A stretch of 6,695 nt of DNA from Archangium sp. (GTDB taxonomy: Bacteria; Myxococcota; Myxococcia; Myxococcales; Myxococcaceae): positions 1 through 6,695 of the forward strand of contig JAEUJT010000150.1 of the NCBI GenBank assembly GCA_016793525.1, in the 5' to 3' direction. Position 1 is the stretch's first letter, and every line of letters starts with the position of its first letter. Below, piece after piece: positions 1 through 6,066 of this stretch. The position numbers were made by a program, and so were the translations under genes. Under the pieces are notes generated by a model. That model did not search any database and was not told the DNA's origin. It saw nothing but the letters and a program-made list of their open reading frames with translations.

Positions 1-1810
1 GTGCCACGCCGACCACCACCACGAAGCCGCGCGCAGCGGTGCCTTCGCCGTGCCCGAAGTGCCGCCCGAGGTGCACCAGGCCCACCGTCAGCCCTCGCAC
101 GTCGAGCACGGGCTTGCCCTCCAGCGTTCGCTCGTCGCGCACATCGAGCCGCAGCACCTCGAGCACCGCGTTGACCGGCACCGCGTAGCGCTCGCCCGCC
201 ACCTCGACCAACAGCGCGCGCACAATCGCCAAAGTCAGCGGGAGGGTGAGACTGAACGTCGTGCCGCGGCCGCGCTCGCTCTCGAGATCCAAGATGCCCG
301 ACAGGCGAGCCAGGTTGGTCTTCACCACGTCGAGACCGACGCCCCGGCCCGAGAGCGCAGACACCTCGTCGCGGGTTGAAAACCCAGGCGTAAACACCAG
401 CCGCAGCACCTCGGTGCGCGTGAGATCATCGACCTGGCGGCGCGTCAGCAGCCCTCGGCTCACGGCCACGTCGCGAATGCGCGCTTCGTCGAGACCCGCG
501 CCGTCGTCGGTCACCTCGATCACCACATGGCTCCCCTGCGGCCGAGCGGAGACGCGAATGGTGCCCTGCTCGGGTTTCCCTTGGCTCCGGCGCAGCTCGG
601 GCAACTCCAAGCCGTGATCGAGCGCGTTGCGCAGCAGGTGCATCAGCGGATCAGACAGCTCGTCGATGATCAGCTTGTCGAGCTCGACGTCGGCGCCGGC
701 GACCACGAATTCGGCCGACTTGCCGCTGTCGCGCACCAGACGGCGCATCAGCCGCGAGAGCTTGTCGAACACCTGGCCGAGCGGGACCATGCGCGCGTCG
801 AGCACCCGCTGCTGGAGCAGATCGAGCTTCCGTTCCAGCGTGCGGGTCTCTCGGTGGAGCGCCTGAGCCCACGCGCGCGGCAGCGGCGTCACTCCGGCGT
901 GGCCCGCGGCGTCGGAGAGCTGCTGCAAATTGCTCCGCACCAGCAACAGCTCGCCCACCAGCGCCATCAGCTCGTCGAGGCGGCCGATGTCGACCCGCAC
1001 CGTGTGCGCCACCGAGGAGAGGCTCGGCTCCGGCGCTCCGGCGCGAAACGCCACCGGCAGCTGAATCGGCGGCGGCCGTACCACCTCGACGCGCGACACG
1101 GCGGCGCTCGAGGGCAGCACCTTCGCGAGCTCGTCGAGTGACTGCGCGCTGCCGATGAGCAGCTCAAAGGCGATGTCACCGGGCGCGTGCGCCACCGGAG
1201 ACGGGAGCGTACTGACCAGCTCTCCCGCGGGCTTCAGCGCGCTCGCCAGCGTGGCCAACCGCACGTCGAAGTCTTCGAGCGAAAACGTCACCTGGGCGCG
1301 CCACACCGCGTTGCCTTCGGCGACGTTGGCGCGGAGCCGGTGCTCTTCGTATTCGGTGAGCGTGGCGCGCGCGGGGCCGAGGTCGAGGGTGCCGAGCACA
1401 TCGTCCGCGGTGGAGTTCGCCGTCGAGCGAGCCGTGGCCGCCTGGAGCCGCTGCACGACCGCCCCCCGGTGCTGCTCGTTCACCGTCGACGTCGTACCGG
1501 CGGCCACCTCGGCCACGCTCGCGTTCAGCACGTCGACCGCGTCGTGGAGTGCGTCGACCAACTCGGTCTCCCTGGCCACCCGACCCAAGCGGAGCGCCTC
1601 GAGCACGTCTTCGACCGCGTGCGCGAGCGTGGTCACCCGCTCGATGCCGAACATCGCCGACACGCCCTTCAGCGAGTGCGCCGCGCGGAACAGCTCGTTC
1701 ACCACGCTCGGGTCGCCCGGGGTGAGCTCGAACGCGAGCAGACCGCGGCCCAGCGCGTCGACCAACTCCGACGCTTCGGCCACGAAATCGCTCACGCCTG
1801 GAGCCCCCAT
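1..1810 (-). CDS. cheA: CheA-type chemosensory histidine kinase (C-terminus beyond window)
   Basis: I translated this frame by hand: it stays open from the ATG at 1810 to the window edge, about 603 codons, with no stop, so the 3' end is missing. Domains in order: an N-terminal HPt (P1) domain with the phospho-accepting His at about residue 45 in AAHSLKG; a P2-like segment at about 165-246; a P3 dimerisation helix pair from about 270 (VDIGRLDELMALVGEL); and a P4 ATPase domain with N box LLRNALDHG (Asn about 395), G1 box DDGAGLD (about 435) and G2 box SGRGVGLDVV (about 487-496). A CheW-like P5 domain starts near 520 (GERYAVPVNAVLEVLRL) and is cut. All catalytic boxes look intact, so it should be an active cytoplasmic kinase that autophosphorylates and passes phosphate to a response regulator. 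The ATG overlaps the stop of the upstream response regulator as TGATG, which implies coupling and a partner pair. A C-terminal receiver domain, as in FrzE-like hybrids, cannot be excluded. The signal input and output are unknown. Confidence 0.95.
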   Translation of the reverse strand, partial: MGAPGVSDFVAEASELVDALGRGLLAFELTPGDPSVVNELFRAAHSLKGVSAMFGIERVTTLAHAVEDVLEALRLGRVARETELVDALHDAVDVLNASVAEVAAGTTSTVNEQHRGAVVQRLQAATARSTANSTADDVLGTLDLGPARATLTEYEEHRLRANVAEGNAVWRAQVTFSLEDFDVRLATLASALKPAGELVSTLPSPVAHAPGDIAFELLIGSAQSLDELAKVLPSSAAVSRVEVVRPPPIQLPVAFRAGAPEPSLSSVAHTVRVDIGRLDELMALVGELLLVRSNLQQLSDAAGHAGVTPLPRAWAQALHRETRTLERKLDLLQQRVLDARMVPLGQVFDKLSRLMRRLVRDSGKSAEFVVAGADVELDKLIIDELSDPLMHLLRNALDHGLELPELRRSQGKPEQGTIRVSARPQGSHVVIEVTDDGAGLDEARIRDVAVSRGLLTRRQVDDLTRTEVLRLVFTPGFSTRDEVSALSGRGVGLDVVKTNLARLSGILDLESERGRGTTFSLTLPLTLAIVRALLVEVAGERYAVPVNAVLEVLRLDVRDERTLEGKPVLDVRGLTVGLVHLGRHFGHGEGTAARGFVVVVGVA

Positions 1811-2184
1811 CAGAGCTTGAGGTACCGGCGCACGAGCGAGCACAGGTGCGCTTCGTCGAACGGCTTCACGACGTATTCACTCGCGCCGAGCTGAAGGCCG
1901 CGCTCGATGTCGGCCGGCCGGCCTTCGACCGTGACCACGAAGAGCGGCGTCTCCCGGTAGTGCGGGTTCTTCTTCACGAAGTTGATCAATTCGAGCCCGT
2001 TGATGTCGGGCATGATCAGGTCGGTGATGATGAGGGAGAAGTGAAAGCGCGGCAACACCTTGAGCGCATCGAAGCCGCTGACCGCGGTGTGCACCTCAAG
2101 CTCAGGCACGGTGGAGACGACGCGCACCAGCTCTTCGCGGGTGCTCGCGGAATCTTCGACGATGAGCACCCGGTTCGAACTCAC
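1810..2184 (-). CDS. CheY-like single-domain response regulator
   Basis: This 124-residue protein is a complete receiver domain with no output domain. It has the acidic pocket residues Glu10-Asp11 (LIVEDS), the phospho-acceptor Asp55 (IITDLIMPD), the switch Thr85 (LFVVTVEG) and the conserved Lys107 (YVVKPFD). It should be phosphorylated on Asp55, most plausibly by the CheA encoded immediately downstream. The start is GTG at 2184, which places the usual first beta strand (NRVLIVED) at residues 4-11. A GGTGG is present upstream but about 16 nt away, so there is no convincing Shine-Dalgarno site at normal spacing. The gene follows the M17-N-like gene by 25 nt, and its TGA overlaps the cheA ATG. 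It could be a CheY acting on motility machinery or a phosphate sink; the sequence does not distinguish these. Confidence 0.95.
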   Translation of the reverse strand: MSSNRVLIVEDSASTREELVRVVSTVPELEVHTAVSGFDALKVLPRFHFSLIITDLIMPDINGLELINFVKKNPHYRETPLFVVTVEGRPADIERGLQLGASEYVVKPFDEAHLCSLVRRYLKL

Positions 2185-2209
2185 ACGCTCGGCGACGGTA
2201 CCACCAGGC

Positions 2210-2686
2210 TCACCCCGCGCGCACGTGGGCTTGAATCGCCTTTTCCGCGAACAGCGTGACGTGGGTTCCGAATGACTGAAGAAAGGCGCGTTTCACCACG
2301 CCCGCCACGACCTCGTCTTCGAGGGCCAGCCGGGGCAGCGCCAAAGCCGCTGAAGTCGCTCCCGCTTTGGTCAACATCGTCGCGGCGGTGGAGAGGGCGT
2401 GTTCCAGACCCAGCTGGGTCACGCCGGCCCGCTTCCCCACCCCGATCGCGAACACCCGACCTGCGGAGATGCGCTGCTCGCTCGGCAGCAGCAACTTCTC
2501 GCCCGGCTGCCCGGAGAAGAAGCCCGACTTCAGGGCCCGGGACAACGCGCCGCACAGGCGCCAGTCGAGGAACCCCACCGCGCCTTGGAGCGGCCGCTCG
2601 TCTTCCAGCACCAGCGCGCACACCGACTCGCACCCGGTGAGCGCGTCCAGCGAGGACAACCCGGGATCGAGCAGCGTCGGCTTCAC
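2210..2686 (-). CDS. Stand-alone M17 leucyl aminopeptidase N-terminal-like domain protein
   Basis: This 158-residue protein has the pattern of the macro-like N-terminal domain of M17 leucyl aminopeptidases: ERPLQGAVGFLDWRLCGALS near residues 30-49, then FFSGQPGEKLLLP, then a strand-turn RVFAIGVGKRAG, then a helix with hydrophobic spacing. The metallopeptidase half, with its zinc ligands and NTDAEGR signature, is absent, and the gene ends with a clean TGA before the next gene. I therefore infer a non-peptidase protein, perhaps a ligand-binding or regulatory domain. The start is GTG at 2686, overlapping the nusB stop as GTGA. No Shine-Dalgarno site is visible, so translation probably depends on coupling to nusB. 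Assignment to the M17-N family is by motif memory and is moderately sure; the function is unknown. Confidence 0.75.
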   Translation of the reverse strand: MKPTLLDPGLSSLDALTGCESVCALVLEDERPLQGAVGFLDWRLCGALSRALKSGFFSGQPGEKLLLPSEQRISAGRVFAIGVGKRAGVTQLGLEHALSTAATMLTKAGATSAALALPRLALEDEVVAGVVKRAFLQSFGTHVTLFAEKAIQAHVRAG

Positions 2687-3108
2687 GGCTTGTTGACGCT
2701 CGCCGCCAGCCGGTCGAGCAGGCCGTTGATGAACGCCGCAGACTCTTCGGTGCCGAACTTCTTTGCCAGCTCGATGGCCTCGTTGAGCGTCACCTTGCGG
2801 GGAATGTCGTCGCGGTGCTTGAGCTCGAACGCGCCGAGCCGCAGCACGTTGCGATCGACCCGCTGCATGCGATCGATTCGCCAGTTGTGGCTGTGGGTCT
2901 CGATCAACGCGTCGAGCTCGGCCAAACGCGTGCGAACGCCTTCGATCAGCTCGAGCGCGAAGGTGTGCGCCGCCGGCTCGCGACCACCTTCATCGTCGGA
3001 GGCAGACCACGCCGCCTCGAGCGCATCGGCCGACGTCACCGCCGCGTTCTGCTCGACCTGGTAGAGCGCCTGGAGCGCGCGCTCACGTGCCACCCGCCGC
3101 GCGCCCAT
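2683..3108 (-). CDS. nusB: Transcription antitermination factor NusB
   Basis: The 141-residue product matches NusB in length and motifs. It has the N-terminal ARERALQALYQVE helix (7-19), NWRIDRMQRVDRNVLRLGAFEL (75-96), and the C-terminal VTLNEAIELAKKFGTEESAAFINGLLDRLA block (106-135, written here as a continuous NusB signature). NusB binds boxA RNA with NusE (ribosomal protein S10) and supports processive rRNA transcription. I chose the ATG at 3108 over an upstream in-frame ATG at 3150: it overlaps the ribH stop as TAATG and starts right before the conserved first helix. The ribH-nusB order is common in bacteria. An acidic, low-conservation insert (SASDDEGGREP, about 35-45) lies between the first two helical regions, which is not unusual for the family. 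Confidence 0.96.
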   Translation of the reverse strand: MGARRVARERALQALYQVEQNAAVTSADALEAAWSASDDEGGREPAAHTFALELIEGVRTRLAELDALIETHSHNWRIDRMQRVDRNVLRLGAFELKHRDDIPRKVTLNEAIELAKKFGTEESAAFINGLLDRLAASVNKP

Positions 3109-3578
3109 TACCCCGCCAACTTCGCGTAGAGGTTCGCCAGCTCGATGCACGCCACCGCGGCTTCGGCGCCCTTGTTGCCCGCCTTCACGCCCGCGCGATC
3201 GACGGCCTGCTCGACGGTGTCACAGGTCAACACGCCGAAGGTCACCGCCATGGGCGCGCTCATCGTCAGCTGGCCGATGCCCTTGGTGACCTCTCCGGAG
3301 ACGTACTCAAAGTGCGGCGTGCCCCCGCGAATGACGCAGCCGAGCGCGATCAACCCCACATGTTTCTTGGAGTCGGCGACGCGGCGCATCACGCCCGGGA
3401 GCTCCCAGGTGCCAGGGCAGCGGTACACGTCGATGTGATCGTCAGACACGCCGTGGCGAACGAGGGCGTCGACGGCGCCTTCGAGCAACTTCTCGGTGAT
3501 GAACGAGTTGAAGCGGCTGACGCCGATTCCGAAGCGGCCTTTCGGCGCGACCAGGTGACCTTCAAAGGAGCGAGGCAT
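3108..3578 (-). CDS. ribH: 6,7-dimethyl-8-ribityllumazine synthase
   Basis: RibH condenses 5-amino-6-ribitylaminouracil with 3,4-dihydroxy-2-butanone 4-phosphate to give lumazine, the penultimate riboflavin step, in the cytoplasm. The 156-residue length is typical. Visible signatures are the substrate-stacking SRFN (Phe23), PGTWELP (55-61, normally PGAxELP), the phosphate-binding and catalytic stretch ALGCVIRGGTPHFEYV with His89, and GVLTCDTVEQA followed by DRAGVKAGNKGAEAA with Arg128 and Lys132. Every expected active-site residue is present, so it should be functional. The ATG at 3578 lies 15 nt after the ribBA stop. It is followed by nusB with a 1-base overlap. Both are consistent with one riboflavin-nusB transcript. 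Confidence 0.97.
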   Translation of the reverse strand: MPRSFEGHLVAPKGRFGIGVSRFNSFITEKLLEGAVDALVRHGVSDDHIDVYRCPGTWELPGVMRRVADSKKHVGLIALGCVIRGGTPHFEYVSGEVTKGIGQLTMSAPMAVTFGVLTCDTVEQAVDRAGVKAGNKGAEAAVACIELANLYAKLAG

Positions 3579-3593
3579 GCGCGGGTGACCCTA

Positions 3594-4751
3594 TCATCCC
3601 CTCTTCGAGCCGGCCGGCTTTGCGTCGCGGCGGAGCGAGAGCTGCTCAATGACTTGAATGCCGTACCGCTCGACGCCGACGATGGTGTTGGGCGTGTTGG
3701 TGAGCAGGCGGAGCTTCTGCACGCCGAGATCTTGGAGGATCTGCGCGCCGAGCCCGAATTCCCGCAGCCGCGCTTGGCCTTGGTGACCGGGCACGGCTTG
3801 CACGTTCGATGCGGGCTTGAGCGACAGCGCGTCGGTGCCGGACACGTGTTTCTGCAGCAGCACCAGCACGCCGCGACCTTCTTTCGCGATGCGCTCGAAG
3901 GCGACCTGGAGCGTGCCTTCTCCAGTGCACGCGTCGAGCGCGTCACCGAGGAGCGTGGCCCGATGCACCCGGGTGAGCACCGGCCGTTTGCCCTGCACCG
4001 CGCCCTTCACCAGCGCCACGTGTACGGTGGGGTCGACGTCGGTGGCGTAGGCATACGCGGTGAAATCGCCGTACGGAGGCCGCGAGACAGAGACCTCGCC
4101 AATGCGCCGCACCAACCGCTCGTGGAGGAGCCGGTACGCGATGACGTCAGACACTGAGAGCAGCACGAGCTTGTGCTTGCGGGCGAAGCGCTCGAGATCG
4201 GGGCGGCGCGCCATGGTGCCGTCGTCGTTCATGATCTCGCAGATCACGCCCGACGGAGAGAGGCCGGCCAGCCGGGCGAGATCGACCGAGCCTTCGGTCT
4301 GCCCAGCGCGCACCAACACGCCTCCATTCCGCGCGCGGAGGGGGAACACGTGGCCCGGGCGGCTGACGTCGGCCGGCTTCGCCTCGGGGGCGATGGCGGT
4401 GAGCACGGTGTGCGCGCGATCGGCGGCGGAGATGCCCGTCGTCACCCCGTGCGCCGCCTCGATGGAGACGGTGAACGCGGTCTGAAACGGCGACGAATTG
4501 TCGGTCACCATCAGCGGCAAGTTGAGCTGCCGCACCTGCGCCTCGGTCATCGAGAGGCAGATCAACCCGCGGCCCTCACGCGCCATGAAGTTGATCGCGG
4601 CCGGCGTCACCTTCTCGGCGGCCATCACCAGATCGCCTTCGTTTTCGCGGTCTTCGTCGTCGGTGAGAATCACCATCTTCCCACGGCGAATGGCGGCGAT
4701 GGCGCGTTGCACTCGGGCGATGCTCGCCTTCTCGTCTGCGTTCGACTTCAT
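3594..4751 (-). CDS. ribBA: 3,4-dihydroxy-2-butanone 4-phosphate synthase with degenerate GTP cyclohydrolase II-like domain (RibBX-type)
   Basis: This 385-residue protein has two domains. Residues 11-215 are the RibB domain, which converts ribulose 5-phosphate to 3,4-dihydroxy-2-butanone 4-phosphate plus formate. It keeps [10 protein letters not shown] (31-40), [21 protein letters not shown] (131-140) and [13 protein letters not shown]. The metal-ligand His of E. coli RibB (His153, in GHTEA) is Gln151 here, in [10 protein letters not shown]. Residues 222-372 resemble the RibA/GTP cyclohydrolase II fold ([41 protein letters not shown]). However, the zinc-site HSEC...RCDCG is HRAT...ACTGEG, and the EGRGIGL loop is not recognisable. 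The second domain is thus probably not a GTP cyclohydrolase, matching the RibBX variant known in Proteobacteria. I chose the ATG at 4751 over one 27 codons upstream: it has AAAGGA 5 nt away and begins near the conserved N-terminus. The stop is doubled (TGA TAG). Confidence 0.93.
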   Translation of the reverse strand: MKSNADEKASIARVQRAIAAIRRGKMVILTDDEDRENEGDLVMAAEKVTPAAINFMAREGRGLICLSMTEAQVRQLNLPLMVTDNSSPFQTAFTVSIEAAHGVTTGISAADRAHTVLTAIAPEAKPADVSRPGHVFPLRARNGGVLVRAGQTEGSVDLARLAGLSPSGVICEIMNDDGTMARRPDLERFARKHKLVLLSVSDVIAYRLLHERLVRRIGEVSVSRPPYGDFTAYAYATDVDPTVHVALVKGAVQGKRPVLTRVHRATLLGDALDACTGEGTLQVAFERIAKEGRGVLVLLQKHVSGTDALSLKPASNVQAVPGHQGQARLREFGLGAQILQDLGVQKLRLLTNTPNTIVGVERYGIQVIEQLSLRRDAKPAGSKRG

Positions 4752-4756
4752 GCGCG

Positions 4757-4762
4757 TCCTTT
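4757..4762 (-). promoter_or_regulatory. Ribosome binding site of ribBA/ribBX
   Basis: On the minus strand AAAGGA sits 5 nt before the ATG at 4751, with a GGGGAGG a little further upstream. This is the clearest Shine-Dalgarno site in the window and supports the short start over the one at 4832. The surrounding 47-nt gap (4752-4798) is the largest between genes here. It holds only short GC-rich inverted pieces and shows no riboswitch-sized fold. Confidence 0.7.
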
Positions 4763-4798
4763 GCCTCCCCCGGGGACCCGCCGCAAGGGTGAAGGCGC

Positions 4799-5440
4799 CT
4801 ACCCGCGCACGCGCCACACGTCGCACGGCCACAGCGTGGTGCCGCGAATGTCGCCGTCGAAGGGCGCGTGAAAGACGGCGAGCCGCTCCAGCTGCGTTCC
4901 ACTCGGAGGCGCGACTCGCCCCGCATCACCGACCAGCACGCAGGTGCCTCGCTTCGCCAGCGCGCGGAGCCACGGCCACACGGCAGATCCAAGCTCGGCG
5001 CTCGAGACCACGTCACCGACGAGCACCACCTCCGCGTCGAGCGCCAGCTGGCCGAGCATGTTCTGCGGAGATGTGCGGAGCGCCACGCCATTGAGCTCCG
5101 CGTTCAGCTGCGCCGCCGCGCCCGCGAGAGGGTCGATGTCGACACACGTCACGTCTGCGCCGAGGCGAGCCGCAGCCACGCCTTCGATCGCGCCACCCGA
5201 GCCGAAGTCCATCACGCGCTTTCCCGCGACGAGCTGCGGCGTGTCGAGCAGGTGCCTGGCGAGCGCTTGCCCGCCGGGCCACGCCACCGCCCAATACGGC
5301 CAGTCGCTGAAAGGCGTCTCCTCGGGCTGCGCGTGCCACCACGGGCCGCTCGAATCGACGAGGTGCAGCTCGAGCTCGGGCACCAGCGTGGGCCGCGCGC
5401 GCACCGTGAAGTCGAGAATGGCCTGGCGTGCGTCGATCAA
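4799..5440 (-). CDS. Class I SAM-dependent methyltransferase (ETFB-lysine/L11-methyltransferase-like)
   Basis: This 213-residue protein has a Rossmann-type methyltransferase fold. [19 protein letters not shown] (48-66) matches the characteristic segment of the PrmA/ETF-beta lysine methyltransferase group. It is followed by motif [13 protein letters not shown] (76-87), the acidic ribose-binding loop VDIDPLA (100-106), NAELNGV (113-119) and motif [12 protein letters not shown] (138-147). Two points are odd: the third glycine position of motif I is Ala84, and the D-x-F-Y type residues expected after VLVGD are VVSS, so activity or substrate may differ. The start is inferred as TTG at 5440, overlapping the ribE TGA as TTGA. 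The reading frame stays open further upstream inside ribE, but that extension lacks recognisable content. The substrate is unknown. Electron-transfer flavoprotein would fit the flavin setting but is speculative. Confidence 0.8.
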   Translation of the reverse strand: MIDARQAILDFTVRARPTLVPELELHLVDSSGPWWHAQPEETPFSDWPYWAVAWPGGQALARHLLDTPQLVAGKRVMDFGSGGAIEGVAAARLGADVTCVDIDPLAGAAAQLNAELNGVALRTSPQNMLGQLALDAEVVLVGDVVSSAELGSAVWPWLRALAKRGTCVLVGDAGRVAPPSGTQLERLAVFHAPFDGDIRGTTLWPCDVWRVRG

Positions 5441-6063
5441 AACCCTGCGGCCTTCAACTGGGCCTCCGACAACCCGCCACGGAGCCCCATCATGCGCGCC
5501 ACGTATTTCCCGATGATGTCGGCCTCGAGGTTGACCCGCTCGCCCACGCGCTTCGAGCCGAGCGTCGTGCGCTGCACCGTCTCGGGGATCAACATCACGC
5601 TGAACGACGCTGCGCCCACCGCCGTCACGGTGAGGCTGACACCGTCGATGCAGACCGAGCCCTTCTCCACGAAAAACGGCGCCAGCACCGGAGGGAGCGA
5701 GATGGTCATCGCCCACGAGCCTCCGTCGGGCTTCGCCTGCTCGATGGCCGCCACGCCGTCGACGTGCCCTTGAACCAAGTGCCCGCCGAGCCGCTCGCCG
5801 GCCCGCAGCGCCTTCTCGAGGTTCAGCTTCGTGCCGACCCGCCAGTCACCGAGCGTCGAGCGGCGGAGGGTCTCCGGAGCGGCCTGAACGCGAAACGACG
5901 CGCCGCGGAACTCGACCGCCGTCAGGCACACCCCGTCACACGAAATCGACTCGCCCAGCACCGCGTCGGCCACGTCGAACGGCGCAACGACCCACACGTC
6001 GGTGACCGCTCCCGGAGTGACGCGCTCGACGGTGCCGAGGCCTTGAATCAACCCGGTGAACAC
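5437..6063 (-). CDS. ribE: Riboflavin synthase, alpha subunit
   Basis: Riboflavin synthase dismutates two 6,7-dimethyl-8-ribityllumazine molecules into riboflavin and the pyrimidine precursor. The 208-residue product contains the two lumazine-binding beta-barrel repeats. The first runs from about 1 to 90 (MFTGLIQGLG, ISCDGVCLTAV, ETLRRSTLGDWRVG, LNLEKAL) and the second from about 97 to 190 (LVQGHVDG with His100, VCIDGVSLTV, IPETVQRTTLG, VNLEADIIGKYV). Length and all signatures are typical. The start is GTG at 6063, giving the invariant MFTGLI beginning. It has GGAAG 6 nt upstream, inside the last codons of the CNB gene, and only 3 nt separate the two genes. Its stop overlaps the TTG start of the methyltransferase. 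No FMN riboswitch precedes it. Confidence 0.97.
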   Translation of the reverse strand: MFTGLIQGLGTVERVTPGAVTDVWVVAPFDVADAVLGESISCDGVCLTAVEFRGASFRVQAAPETLRRSTLGDWRVGTKLNLEKALRAGERLGGHLVQGHVDGVAAIEQAKPDGGSWAMTISLPPVLAPFFVEKGSVCIDGVSLTVTAVGAASFSVMLIPETVQRTTLGSKRVGERVNLEADIIGKYVARMMGLRGGLSEAQLKAAGF

Positions 6064-6066
6064 GCG

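Noticed and set aside
1155..1894. Overlapping plus-strand frames opposite cheA (1155-1820 and 1187-1894).
   Set aside because: The minus-strand cheA frame carries all kinase motifs. The plus frames have low-complexity Ser/Arg or Arg/His composition and overlap each other.
3109..3150. nusB starting at the ATG at 3150.
   Set aside because: The 14 added residues lie in the ribH coding region and precede the conserved NusB start. The TAATG junction at 3108 is the better choice.
3583..3591. GGGTGACCC inverted repeat between ribBA and ribH.
   Set aside because: A 4-bp stem in GC-rich DNA is expected by chance, and no U-run follows, so it is not called a terminator or operator.
3087..4157. Long plus-strand open frame of 356 codons opposite ribH and ribBA.
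   Set aside because: It is antisense to two well-conserved genes. Its Arg/His/Ala-rich composition is typical of a shadow frame in GC-rich DNA, and no family motif is visible.
4752..4798. GC-rich inverted pieces (CCCCGGGG and ACCC...GGGT) before ribBA, considered as an attenuator or riboswitch.
   Set aside because: The gap is only 47 nt, the stems are short, and no FMN-element conserved blocks are seen.
4752..4832. Longer ribBA starting at the ATG at 4832.
   Set aside because: The extra 27 residues are Arg/Ala-rich, overlap the methyltransferase end and lack a ribosome binding site. The ATG at 4751 has AAAGGA at good spacing.
5441..5716. Longer methyltransferase starting inside ribE at 5716.
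   Set aside because: The added 92 residues are a shadow of ribE with no methyltransferase content. The family segment begins shortly after the TTG at 5440.
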